A stretch of DNA of 63,153 bases from contig NZ_AEJB01000016.1 in NCBI RefSeq assembly GCF_000331005.1, forward strand, positions 1 through 63,153, written 5' to 3'. Every line of letters starts with the position of its first letter. Positions within the stretch are counted from its first letter, which is position 1. Made by a program: the position numbers and the translations under genes. Source of the DNA: Streptomyces turgidiscabies Car8. GTDB taxonomy: Bacteria > Actinomycetota > Actinomycetes > Streptomycetales > Streptomycetaceae. The notes beneath the pieces were generated by a model that saw nothing but the letters and a program-made list of their open reading frames with translations, did not search any database and had not been told where the DNA came from. Below are positions 38,952 to 46,870 of this stretch, one piece after another.

Positions 38952-39704
38952 TCAGCCCCCGCCCGGCTGCCACCCCAGGGCCCGTGAGATGCCGCGCGCC
39001 GCCAGTCGTACCGCGGGTACCAACACCGGTACCTGGGCGTCGGCTTGGGGCACCACGACCGAGACCGCGGCGATCACCGCGCCGCCAGGACCGTGCACCG
39101 GGGCAGCCACCGACAGGGCGTCGTCGGTGACCTGACGGCTGCTCACCGCCACGCCGGTGCGCCGGACTTCGGCCAGGACGCGGCGGAGGGTGGCCGGGTC
39201 GATGATCGTGTGCGGGGTGAAGGCGGCCAACGGGCCCTCGCAGTAATCCTGTTGGAGCGCCGGGTCGCTGTGGGCGAGCAGGGCCAGGCCGACACCCGTG
39301 GCGTGCAGGGGCCAGCGGGCGCCGACCCGGATGTGCACCCCGACCGCCGAGCGGCCCGAGAGCCACTCGATGTAGACGACCTCGCCGCCGTCCCGTACCG
39401 CCAACTGCACGTTCTCGTGCGTCGCTTCGTACAGGTCCTCCAGATACGGCAGCGCGATCTGCCGCAGCGCCAGTCCGCGCGGGGCGAGCGCCGCGACCTC
39501 CCAGAGTCTGAGGCCGACGTGGTAGACGCCCGTCTCGTCCCGCTCCAGCGCGCCCCACTGGGTGAGGGCGCCCACGAGGCGGTGCGTGGTGGTGAGGGTC
39601 AGCCCGGCCCGACGGCTGATGTCCGTGAGGGTCAGCGCCGGATGCTCGTGGTCGAAGGCGCTGAGCACGGACAGGAGCCGGTCGGGCGCCGAGCGGGTGG
39701 TCAT
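38952..39704 (-). CDS. IclR-family transcriptional regulator
   Basis: A 250-residue IclR regulator. The N-terminal winged helix (LTDISRRAGLTLTTTHRLVGAL) is followed by a ligand-binding GAF-like domain (about 75-245) with typical LHATGVGLALLA and VAAPVHGPGGAVIAAVSV signatures. IclR proteins commonly control aromatic-acid catabolism in actinobacteria. It lies 105 bp downstream of the MHS transporter gene on the same strand, probably co-transcribed or separately promoted from the 39705-39809 gap. Confidence 0.9.
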   Translation of the reverse strand: MTTRSAPDRLLSVLSAFDHEHPALTLTDISRRAGLTLTTTHRLVGALTQWGALERDETGVYHVGLRLWEVAALAPRGLALRQIALPYLEDLYEATHENVQLAVRDGGEVVYIEWLSGRSAVGVHIRVGARWPLHATGVGLALLAHSDPALQQDYCEGPLAAFTPHTIIDPATLRRVLAEVRRTGVAVSSRQVTDDALSVAAPVHGPGGAVIAAVSVVVPQADAQVPVLVPAVRLAARGISRALGWQPGGG

Positions 39705-39809
39705 GGGCGGGCAGCTCCCCGGAGTGTCGACGTCACGTCCTTGTATACCGAGGACCGGTGCGCCGCCGCGAGCGGCCGGTGCCCGTGTCCGGCGCGGGAG
39801 TGCGGGGGT

Positions 39810-41192
39810 TCACGGGCGAATCCCTTCGGCGGGGGTGGTCTGTCGCGGGAGGGCGACGGGGGAGCCGAGCGTGTCGGTGTGGGTCTCGGGCATCCGCCAC
39901 ACGGTGACCGCGGTGATCAGCGCGCCGCCGCACAGCAGCAGCGACACGGGCGTACTGCCACCGCCGTTCGAGGCGAGCAGGCTGGTCGCGATCAGCGGCG
40001 AGAACCCGGCGCCGACCAGGGTCGCCGCCTGGTAGCCGAGCGAGGCGCCGGTGTAGCGCACCTTCGTGCCGAACATCTCGGAGAAGAGGGCACCCAGCGG
40101 CCCGTACATCGTGGACTGGGCGATGCCGTGACCGAGGACGAGGGCGAGGATCAGCAGGCCGGGCGAACCGGAGTCGACCAGCCACAGCACGGGGAAGGCG
40201 AGCGCGGCCGAGGCGACGGCGCCGGCGAGGACCACCGGGCGGCGGCCGACGCGGTCGGTGAGCGCGGAGGCGGCGGGCAGGACGACCAGCGCCACGCAGG
40301 AGGCGATGGTCACGGCGGTGAGCACCTGGGGACGGCTGTAATCGTTGTCGGTGGCGTAGGAGATCATGAAGCCGGTCAGCAGTGACTGGGCGGTGAAGGC
40401 GCCGATGCCGACGCAAGCGGCGAGCAGCACCGGCTTCGGGCGGCGCAGCACCTCGAAGATCGGCGGCTTGGCGGAGGTCTCCCGCTTGACCTCGGTGAAC
40501 AGTGGGCTCTCCGCGATCCGCAGCCGGACGAACAGCCCCACGCCGAGCAGGACGAAGCTGAGCAGGAACGGTATGCGCCAGCCCCAGGAGCGGAACTGGT
40601 CGTCGGGGAGCGTGGAGACGAGGGTGACCACTCCGGCGGAGAGCACGGAACCGAGCGGGGCGCCCAGCTGGGTGAAACTGGACCACAGGCCGCGCCGGGA
40701 ACCCTGGGTGCGTTCGGCGTGCTCGACGACCATCAGGGTCGCGCCGCCCCACTCCCCGCCGATCGCGAGGCCCTGGACGACCCGGAGGGCGACCAGCAGG
40801 ACCGGGGCCCAGACGCCGATCGCGTCGTACGTCGGCAGCAGCCCGATGAGGAAGCTGCCGCAGCCCATCAGGGTCATCGTCAGCAGCATCATCGACTTGC
40901 GGCCGAGCCGGTCGCCGAAGTGGCCGAAGACGATGCCGCCGAGCGGCCGGGCGACATAGCCGGCGGCGAAGGTGCCGAAGGCGGCGATGGTGCCGACCGT
41001 GGGGTCGGCCTGGGGGAAGAACAGGTCGCCGAAGACGAGCGCGGCGAGTGTGCCGTACACGAGGAAGTCATAGAACTCGACAGTGGTGCCGAGCAGTCCG
41101 GAGAGCGCGACGCGGCGCAACTCCCTTGTGTCTGAGGCGAGTTGGGGGGAAGGGCCGGAGGATGAGCCGGAGGACGAGCGGGTTGGCCGCAC
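39810..41192 (-). CDS. MHS-family MFS transporter, candidate aromatic-acid uptake
   Basis: A 460-residue metabolite:H+ symporter with twelve helices. Helix 1 contains TTVEFYDFLVYGTLAALVFG and the loop 2-3 motif is GHFGDRLGRKSMM. I chose the GTG at 41192 because AGGGAG lies six bases upstream; the frame extends to 41231 without a good ribosome-binding site. It lies among IclR and MarR regulators and the hydroxycinnamate-like catabolic genes. It is therefore the probable uptake system for that substrate, analogous in role to CouT of Rhodococcus, though from a different MFS subfamily as far as I can tell. Confidence 0.86.
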   Translation of the reverse strand: MRPTRSSSGSSSGPSPQLASDTRELRRVALSGLLGTTVEFYDFLVYGTLAALVFGDLFFPQADPTVGTIAAFGTFAAGYVARPLGGIVFGHFGDRLGRKSMMLLTMTLMGCGSFLIGLLPTYDAIGVWAPVLLVALRVVQGLAIGGEWGGATLMVVEHAERTQGSRRGLWSSFTQLGAPLGSVLSAGVVTLVSTLPDDQFRSWGWRIPFLLSFVLLGVGLFVRLRIAESPLFTEVKRETSAKPPIFEVLRRPKPVLLAACVGIGAFTAQSLLTGFMISYATDNDYSRPQVLTAVTIASCVALVVLPAASALTDRVGRRPVVLAGAVASAALAFPVLWLVDSGSPGLLILALVLGHGIAQSTMYGPLGALFSEMFGTKVRYTGASLGYQAATLVGAGFSPLIATSLLASNGGGSTPVSLLLCGGALITAVTVWRMPETHTDTLGSPVALPRQTTPAEGIRP

Positions 41193-41310
41193 GGGAGACT
41201 CCCTGATGCCGATGCCGTGGGGGGACGTCACCGGTGGGGGACCGTACCGGTGCCTGGGTGAAGTTAGGCATCAATCGCGCGGCAGTCAAGAAGCTGCACA
41301 ACATCCCACG

Positions 41311-41850
41311 TCAGTGGGGTCCGTCCTCTGTGATCCGCTGGAGCAGGGTGTGCAGGGACTCCCGTTCCGCCGGGTCGAGCGGGCTCAGCAGTTCGTTGGT
41401 CACGCGCTGGCCGGCCTCGTCGGTGTCGCGGAGGAAGGCGCGGCCGTTCTCGGTGAGGGCGACGATCCGGCTGCGGCGGTCGTCGGGGGAGGGGCGGCGT
41501 TCGGCGAAGCCCAGCTTCTCCAGGTCGTCCACCAGGCCGACGATCGCGCTCGGGTCGTATCCGAGCGCGGTGCTCAGCTCGCGCTGGAGCGCACCCGTCG
41601 AGGTGGCCAGGAAACGGACCACCGCGTAGTGGCGCAGCCGTAGCCCCGACTCCTGGAGGAAGGTGTTGAACAACTGGCCGGAGCGCAGGCCCAGCCGGTA
41701 CAGCAGGTAGCCGGTGTCCGCGTGCAGGCCGCGCATCCAGGGCTCGTGCGCGTCGATCGGGGCGGGGTTATGGACGTCCTGCTGGCGGGCGATGGCGGGC
41801 TCCCTCGTCGTGGCCCCGGGCGGGGCGGCTCCATGTACAGATTCCAGCAT
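41311..41850 (-). CDS. MarR-family repressor, CouR-like by context
   Basis: A 179-residue MarR regulator. The winged helix is ALQRELSTALGYDPSAIVGLVDDLEKLGFAERRPSPDDRRSR with the usual D-x-R-S/R wing. It is divergent from the SDR-amidohydrolase-ligase-hydratase operon, and a 28-bp palindrome occupies the gap. In Rhodococcus and Rhodopseudomonas the MarR protein CouR represses hydroxycinnamate genes and is released by p-coumaroyl-CoA. The gene set here matches, so the same logic is likely. The true start may be a little downstream of the ATG at 41850, which has no clear Shine-Dalgarno. Confidence 0.86.
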   Translation of the reverse strand: MLESVHGAAPPGATTREPAIARQQDVHNPAPIDAHEPWMRGLHADTGYLLYRLGLRSGQLFNTFLQESGLRLRHYAVVRFLATSTGALQRELSTALGYDPSAIVGLVDDLEKLGFAERRPSPDDRRSRIVALTENGRAFLRDTDEAGQRVTNELLSPLDPAERESLHTLLQRITEDGPH

Positions 41851-41868
41851 GGCTCACACATCTGACGG

Positions 41869-41896
41869 CAACAACTATTGACGTCAACAATTATTG
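41869..41896. promoter_or_regulatory. 28-bp MarR operator palindrome
   Basis: Centred on TTGACGTCAA, an inverted repeat extends to CAACAACTA on the left and CAATTATTG on the right, pairing at 11 of 14 positions. It sits 19 bp from the marR start and 48 bp from the divergent SDR start, the expected place for a shared operator. The AT-rich character stands out from its surroundings. Confidence 0.75.
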
Positions 41897-41943
41897 CTCT
41901 TAGCTTCGATCTCACGCAGTCGTCTTGTGAAGGGACCTCCCTC

Positions 41944-42861
41944 GTGCCCAGCATCGATCTGACCGGCAAGGTCGCCGTCGTCACCGGCAGCGGCCGTGGC
42001 CTCGGCCTCGCCTACGCGCACGCTCTCGCCGCCGCCGGCGCCTCCGTGGTCGTCAACGACGTCGACGAGAACGTGGCCGAGCAGGCCGTGAAGTCCATCA
42101 CCGCGGCGGGCGGCACCGCCGTCGCCGAGGTGGTCCCGGTCGGTACGACCGAGGCCGCCGAGCGGCTGGTGAACCGTGCGGTCGAGGAGTTCGGCCGGCT
42201 CGACATCCTGGTCACCAACGCGGGCATCCTGCGCGACAAGGTGCTGTGGAAGATGACCGACGACGACTTCGACGCGGTGATCACCACCCACCTCAAGGGC
42301 ACCTTCACCTGCGCCCGCGCCGCCGCCGTACGCATGCGTGAGCAGGGCGAGGGCGGCACGCTGATCCTGGTCGGCTCCCCGGCCGGCCAGCGCGGCAACT
42401 TCGGCCAGACGAACTACGCGGCCGCCAAGGCGGGCATCGCCGCCTTCGCCCGCACCTGGTCGATGGAGCTGGGCCGCGCGAACATCACCGTGAACGCGAT
42501 CGTGCCGGTGGCCGCCACCGCCATGACCGAGACCATCCCCGCCTTCGCCCCCTACGTCGAGGCGCTGAAGAACGGCGAGCCGTTCCCGGCCTTCCTGCGC
42601 AAGGGCGAGGGCTTCGGCACCCCCGAGGACTGCGCGGGCCTCGTCCCCTTCCTCGCCTCCGAGGCCGCCCGGGGCATCACCGGCCAGGCCATCGGCATCG
42701 GCGGCGACAAGGTGGCACTCTGGTCGCATCCGCAGGAGATCAAGACCGCGTATGCCGACGGTGGCTGGACCCCCGAGGCCCTGGCCGACGCCTGGTCCAC
42801 CTCGGTCGGCGCCGAGCTCCAGTCGGTGGGCATCCCCGCCCCCAAGTTCCCGGAGGCGTAA
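41944..42861 (+). CDS. Short-chain dehydrogenase, CouN-like 3-hydroxyacyl-CoA dehydrogenase
   Basis: A 305-residue SDR enzyme. The cofactor loop is VVTGSGRGLGLAYA, the active-site Ser is in LVGSPAG and the Tyr/Lys pair is in NYAAAKAG. It resembles the dehydrogenase part of peroxisomal multifunctional enzyme 2. In a hydroxycinnamate beta-oxidation route it would oxidise the 3-hydroxy-3-arylpropionyl-CoA to the 3-keto thioester. I chose GTG 41944 with an AAGGGA element eight bases upstream; longer frames run into the operator. It is first in a four-gene rightward operon, two bases ahead of the amidohydrolase. Confidence 0.85.
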   Translation: MPSIDLTGKVAVVTGSGRGLGLAYAHALAAAGASVVVNDVDENVAEQAVKSITAAGGTAVAEVVPVGTTEAAERLVNRAVEEFGRLDILVTNAGILRDKVLWKMTDDDFDAVITTHLKGTFTCARAAAVRMREQGEGGTLILVGSPAGQRGNFGQTNYAAAKAGIAAFARTWSMELGRANITVNAIVPVAATAMTETIPAFAPYVEALKNGEPFPAFLRKGEGFGTPEDCAGLVPFLASEAARGITGQAIGIGGDKVALWSHPQEIKTAYADGGWTPEALADAWSTSVGAELQSVGIPAPKFPEA

Positions 42862-42863
42862 CC

Positions 42864-43748
42864 ATGGCGAACCTCAATGTCGAGGAACTCGTCGCGATCG
42901 ACGTCCACACCCACGCCGAGATCTCCTCCAAGGGCACCTCGTCCCTGGCCGACGACCTCCACGACGCCTCGTCGGCCTACTTCAAGGTCGAGGGCAAGCG
43001 GAAGCCGACCCTGGAGGAGACCGCCGCGTACTACCGCGAGCGGAAGATGGCCGCCGTCATCTTCACGGTGGACGCCGAGTCCGCGACCGGCACCGCGCCC
43101 GTCCCGAACGAGGAGGTCGCCGAGGCCGCCGCGGCCAACCCGGACGTGCTGATCCCCTTCGCCTCCATCGACCCCTTCCGGGGCAGGGCGGGCGTCAAGC
43201 AGGCCCGCCGCCTGGTCGAGGAGTACGGGGTCAGGGGCTTCAAGTTCCACCCCAGCATCCAGGGCTTCTTCCCCAACGACCGCTCGGTCGCGTACGAGCT
43301 GTACGAGGTGATCGAGGAGACCGGCACGATCGCGCTCTTCCACACCGGCCAGACGGGCATCGGCGCGGGCGTCCCCGGTGGCGGCGGGATCAGGCTCAAG
43401 TACTCCAACCCGCTGCACATCGACGACGTGTCCGCCGACTTCCCCGAGATGAAGATCATCCTGGCGCATCCGTCGTTCCCCTGGCAGGACGAGGCGCTCG
43501 CCGTCGCCACACACAAGCCGGGCGTGCACATCGACCTGTCCGGCTGGTCACCGAAGTACTTCCCGCCGCAGCTGGTGCAGTACGCCAACACGCTGCTCAA
43601 GGACAAGGTCCTCTTCGGCTCGGACTACCCGGTCCTCACCCCGGACCGCTGGCTCGCCGACTTCGAGAAGCTGCCGATCAAGGACGAGGTCAGGCCGAAG
43701 ATCCTCAAGGAGAACGCGGCCCGGCTGCTCGGACTCACGAAGCCCTGA
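42864..43748 (+). CDS. Amidohydrolase-superfamily enzyme, CouO-like
   Basis: A 294-residue amidohydrolase-2 TIM barrel, the family of ACMS decarboxylase and gamma-resorcylate decarboxylase. Metal-ligand regions are visible: DVHTHAE, FHTGQTG, LAHPSFPWQDEAL and FGSDYP. In Rhodococcus an amidohydrolase in the cou operon is proposed to cleave the 3-keto-3-arylpropionyl-CoA, releasing a hydroxybenzoate and acetyl-CoA. The same context (SDR, CoA ligase, MaoC hydratase) occurs here, so I infer the same role. A decarboxylase acting on an aromatic acid is the main alternative. Confidence 0.82.
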   Translation: MANLNVEELVAIDVHTHAEISSKGTSSLADDLHDASSAYFKVEGKRKPTLEETAAYYRERKMAAVIFTVDAESATGTAPVPNEEVAEAAAANPDVLIPFASIDPFRGRAGVKQARRLVEEYGVRGFKFHPSIQGFFPNDRSVAYELYEVIEETGTIALFHTGQTGIGAGVPGGGGIRLKYSNPLHIDDVSADFPEMKIILAHPSFPWQDEALAVATHKPGVHIDLSGWSPKYFPPQLVQYANTLLKDKVLFGSDYPVLTPDRWLADFEKLPIKDEVRPKILKENAARLLGLTKP

Positions 43749-43781
43749 CTCCGTAACCCATGTCTCGTTACTCGTAGAGGG

Positions 43782-43800
43782 GCGCAACGATGCGCAACGA
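43782..43800 (+). repeat. Direct repeat spanning the CoA-ligase start codon
   Basis: GCGCAACGA occurs at 43782-43790 and 43792-43800, a 10-bp period, so the start ATG at 43790 lies at the junction of the two copies. The gene's first codons (MRNE) are thus an echo of its own leader. Confidence 0.5.
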
Positions 43801-45295
43801 GGGACTGGGGTCTTGGCCCGCCCGCCGGGCCCGCAAGACCCCCCAACGCACCGCCCTGATCCACGGCGACACCACGTTCTCCTACGGACAGCTGTACGAA
43901 CGCACCACCCGGCTCGCGCACGCCCTGCGCGACCGGGGAGTGCGCCGCGGCGACCGGATCGCCTACCTCGGCCCGAACCACCCCTCCTACCTGGAGACAC
44001 TCTTCGCGGCGGGCACACTCGGCGCGGTCTTCGTACCGCTCAACACCCGCCTCGCCGGCCCGGAGATCGCCTACCAGCTCGCCGACTCCGGCACCAAGGC
44101 CCTCGTCTACGGCCCCTCGCACGCGGGCCTCGTCGCCGGACTGCCCGGCAACACGGACGTGCGGACGTACGTCGAGGTCGGCGCCGAGTACGAGGACGCG
44201 CTCACCGGTGCCTCCGCCGAACCGGTCGACGCACCGGTCACGGCCGACGACACCTGCATCATCATGTACACCTCGGGCACGACGGGCCGGCCCAAGGGCG
44301 CCATGCTCACGCACGGCAACCTCACCTGGAACGCCGTCAACGTGCTCGTCGACCAGGACGTCGTCACCGACGAACGCGCCCTGGTCTCCGCCCCGTTGTT
44401 CCACACGGCCGGGCTGAACATGCTCACCCTGCCCGTGCTCCTCAAGGGCGGCACCTGCGTCCTGGTCGAGGCCTTCGCCCCGGACGACACCTTCGACCTG
44501 ATCGAACGGCACAGGATCACCTTCATGTTCGGGGTGCCGACCATGTTCGACCAGGTGGCCAGACATCCGCGCTGGGCCGACGCCGACCTGTCGTCGCTGC
44601 GCATGCTCTCCTGCGGCGGCTCACCGGTGCCGACCCCGCTCATCGCCCGGTTCCAGGAGCGCGGGCTCACCTTCCTCCAGGGCTACGGCATGACCGAGGC
44701 CTCGCCCGGGACCCTGTTCCTGGACGCCGAGCACGCGGTCAGCAAGGCCGGCTCGGCGGGCGTACCGCACTTCTTCAGCGACGTACGGGTGGTACGGCCC
44801 GACCTGACGCCGGCAGAGGTCGGCGAGCCCGGCGAGATCGTGGTCCGCGGACCGCACGTCATGCCGGGTTACTGGGGGCTGCCCGAGGAGACGGCCGCCT
44901 CCTTCACGGACGGCTGGTTCCGCAGCGGGGACGCCGCCCGGATCGACGAGGACGGCTACGTCTTCGTCGTCGACCGCATCAAGGACATGATCATCTCGGG
45001 TGGGGAGAACATCTACCCCGCCGAGATCGAGGACCTTCTCCTGGCCCACCCCGACATCGTCGAGTGCGCGGTCATCGGCGTCGCCGACGAGAAGTGGGGC
45101 GAGGTGCCGCGCGCGGTCGTCGTACCCCGCGAGGGCGCGGCCCTGGACGCCGACGAGGTGCTCGCCTCGCTGTCCGGGCGGCTCGCCAAGTACAAGATCC
45201 CGAAGTCGGTCGTCATCGCGGACGAACTCCCGCGCACCGCCTCCGGAAAGCTCCTCAAGGCCCGGGTGCGCAAGGCCTTCGGCGCCGGTTCGTAG
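43790..45295 (+). CDS. AMP-forming acyl/aryl-CoA ligase, CouL-like
   Basis: A 501-residue ANL-superfamily ligase. The adenylation P-loop is YTSGTTGRPKGAMLTHGN, the acyl-AMP motif is GYGMTEASP, the hinge region is WFRSGDAARIDEDGY, and the catalytic Lys is in ASGKLLKARVR. It activates a carboxylic acid to its CoA thioester. Operon context favours a hydroxycinnamate (p-coumarate, ferulate or caffeate) over a fatty acid. GAGGGG precedes the ATG. It lies 41 bp after the amidohydrolase and 55 bp before the MaoC gene. Confidence 0.88.
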   Translation: MRNEGLGSWPARRARKTPQRTALIHGDTTFSYGQLYERTTRLAHALRDRGVRRGDRIAYLGPNHPSYLETLFAAGTLGAVFVPLNTRLAGPEIAYQLADSGTKALVYGPSHAGLVAGLPGNTDVRTYVEVGAEYEDALTGASAEPVDAPVTADDTCIIMYTSGTTGRPKGAMLTHGNLTWNAVNVLVDQDVVTDERALVSAPLFHTAGLNMLTLPVLLKGGTCVLVEAFAPDDTFDLIERHRITFMFGVPTMFDQVARHPRWADADLSSLRMLSCGGSPVPTPLIARFQERGLTFLQGYGMTEASPGTLFLDAEHAVSKAGSAGVPHFFSDVRVVRPDLTPAEVGEPGEIVVRGPHVMPGYWGLPEETAASFTDGWFRSGDAARIDEDGYVFVVDRIKDMIISGGENIYPAEIEDLLLAHPDIVECAVIGVADEKWGEVPRAVVVPREGAALDADEVLASLSGRLAKYKIPKSVVIADELPRTASGKLLKARVRKAFGAGS

Positions 45296-45350
45296 CCCGC
45301 ACCGGCGTCCACCACCACTTCCGGCTCAACTCCCACTGAAGGAACACGAC

Positions 45351-45806
45351 ATGAGCATCACGGTCAACGGCATCGACGAACTCAAGAAGCTCGCCGGCAG
45401 CGACCTCGGCACCAGTGAGTGGATCGAGGTCACGCAGGAGCGCATCAACACCTTCGCCGACGCGACCGGCGACCACCAGTGGATCCACGTCGACCCGGAG
45501 AAGGCGGCGGCGGGCCCCTTCGGCGCCCCGATCGCCCACGGCTACCTCACCCTCTCCCTCTTCATCCCGCTCTTCACCGAGCTGCTGGACGTCCAGGGCG
45601 TCACCACGAAGGTCAACTACGGCCTCAACAAGGTGCGTTTCCCCTCACCGGTGAAGGTCGGTTCGAAGATCCGCCTCGTCGGCAGGCTGGCCGAGGTCGA
45701 GGACGTACCGGGCGGGGTGCAGATCACCGTCGACGGCACGATCGAGATCGAGGGCGCCCCGAAGCCGGCGGCCGTCCTGCAGAGCCTGTCCCGCTTCTAC
45801 GCCTGA
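45351..45806 (+). CDS. MaoC-like enoyl-CoA hydratase, CouM-like
   Basis: A 151-residue single hot-dog (R)-specific hydratase. The catalytic Asp and His are in ATGDHQWIHVD (Asp41, His46) followed by FGAPIAHGYLTLSL, the standard MaoC motif. It should hydrate an aryl-propenoyl-CoA such as feruloyl-CoA to the 3-hydroxy thioester before the SDR acts. The ATG at 45351 is preceded by GAAGGA. It ends the operon. Confidence 0.88.
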   Translation: MSITVNGIDELKKLAGSDLGTSEWIEVTQERINTFADATGDHQWIHVDPEKAAAGPFGAPIAHGYLTLSLFIPLFTELLDVQGVTTKVNYGLNKVRFPSPVKVGSKIRLVGRLAEVEDVPGGVQITVDGTIEIEGAPKPAAVLQSLSRFYA

Positions 45807-46006
45807 TCCCTCCGGTTCCGGCCGGTTGACCGCGCCGGTGCGCCGGACGCGCCGTCCGCCGGCCGAACGCCCCTGGTCTGCCCGAACCAGATCCGGAGGC
45901 CGTCGTGCCGCCGGCGCGGCAGAGCGCGGCGCACCGTCCGGGCCGGCGTCGAACGGATCCCCGGTTCACCGACACCGCCGGCCCGCGCGAACACGTCGGT
46001 GTTCCG
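45807..46006. terminator. GC-rich convergent intergenic region with hairpins
   Basis: CGGAC-GCGCC-GTCCG (45844-45858) and CTGGT-N8-ACCAG (45873-45890) are short hairpins in a 200-bp gap between two convergent genes. They probably provide termination in both directions. I see no gene here. Confidence 0.4.
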
Positions 46007-46867
46007 TCAGCCCGTGACCTGCCGGTACGAGTAGACAGTGGTCGCCAGTGCGCAGACGCCCGGCTGGACGACCTGGGCGCGCAGGGTGCCGGTGTTCGTG
46101 TCGTAGTCGACGCCCTCCGCCTCGTACGCCGTCCCCGTGCAGGTGCTGCGCTGCGGGAGGGCGAACAGGCTCGTCACGTGCCCGGTGACCGGCTTGCCGT
46201 CCACCGCGCGTGACAGGTCCACCTGGAGCACCGGGCGGACCTCCGGGAACAGGGTGCCCGAGTCGTCGTCCGAGGCGCACAGCAGCCGGGTCGCGGTGAC
46301 GAAGTCGCAGCCCTGGATGTCCCGGACGGTCCTGTCCAGGGTGATCTGGCCCGCCTGTGCCAGCGCGCCGCCCGTGGCGGGGGTGGACGCGTTGAGGAGC
46401 GGGGCCGGGAACACCTGGAGACGCCCCTGGTCGCCCCACTCGCCCGACACCAGCCACTGGTTGTCGGGCGAGACCGCGGCGAAGGAGTTGTTCAGCTTCT
46501 CGCCGGAGTCGAGCTGGTGGACGTACTGGTACCGCTGCCCCGCCGGGGTGGTGACCGCGAACATCTTGGACGTGGCCGTGTCCGAGCCCTGGTAGGCGTC
46601 GAACACGTACCCGCCCGCGATGTCCGGGTCACCGATGTGGTTCCAGCCGGCGATACGCAGGTCCAGCGGGATCGACGTGAGCCCGCGGTACAGCAGCGTG
46701 CCGTCCGCGCGGGAGGCCAGCCCCTGACCGCTGCCCAGGGAGTCGACCTGGGCGGAGCCCGTCTCCGTCCACTGCGCGTCGGCGGCGGAAGCTGTTCCAC
46801 CACCACCGAGCGCGAGCGCTCCGGAAAGGACTGATAACGCGGCCAGGGACAGGAGTTGACGCTTCAT
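46007..46867 (-). CDS. Secreted protein of unknown function, beta-propeller-like
   Basis: A 286-residue exported protein with a clear signal peptide (MKRQLLSLAALSVLSGALA, cleavage near ASAAD). The mature part has strand-rich repeats with SPDNQWLVSGEWG and TATRLLCASDDDSG, as in propeller-type proteins, and four cysteines that could form two disulfides. I do not recognise a family. It follows the PHP-domain protein by three bases and ends the leftward secreted-protein group, so it may act on the same extracellular substrate. Confidence 0.7.
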   Translation of the reverse strand: MKRQLLSLAALSVLSGALALGGGGTASAADAQWTETGSAQVDSLGSGQGLASRADGTLLYRGLTSIPLDLRIAGWNHIGDPDIAGGYVFDAYQGSDTATSKMFAVTTPAGQRYQYVHQLDSGEKLNNSFAAVSPDNQWLVSGEWGDQGRLQVFPAPLLNASTPATGGALAQAGQITLDRTVRDIQGCDFVTATRLLCASDDDSGTLFPEVRPVLQVDLSRAVDGKPVTGHVTSLFALPQRSTCTGTAYEAEGVDYDTNTGTLRAQVVQPGVCALATTVYSYRQVTG

Positions 46868-46870
46868 CAG

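Noticed and set aside
38643..39135. Possible small genes in the gap left of the IclR gene
   Set aside because: The frames on both strands are rich in Arg, Pro and Gly, lack good ribosome-binding sites and resemble no family.
41944..45806. Fatty-acid or steroid side-chain degradation as the role of the SDR/ligase/MaoC operon
   Set aside because: Possible for the ligase and MaoC alone, but no acyl-CoA dehydrogenase or thiolase is present, and the amidohydrolase with a divergent MarR fits the cou-type set better.
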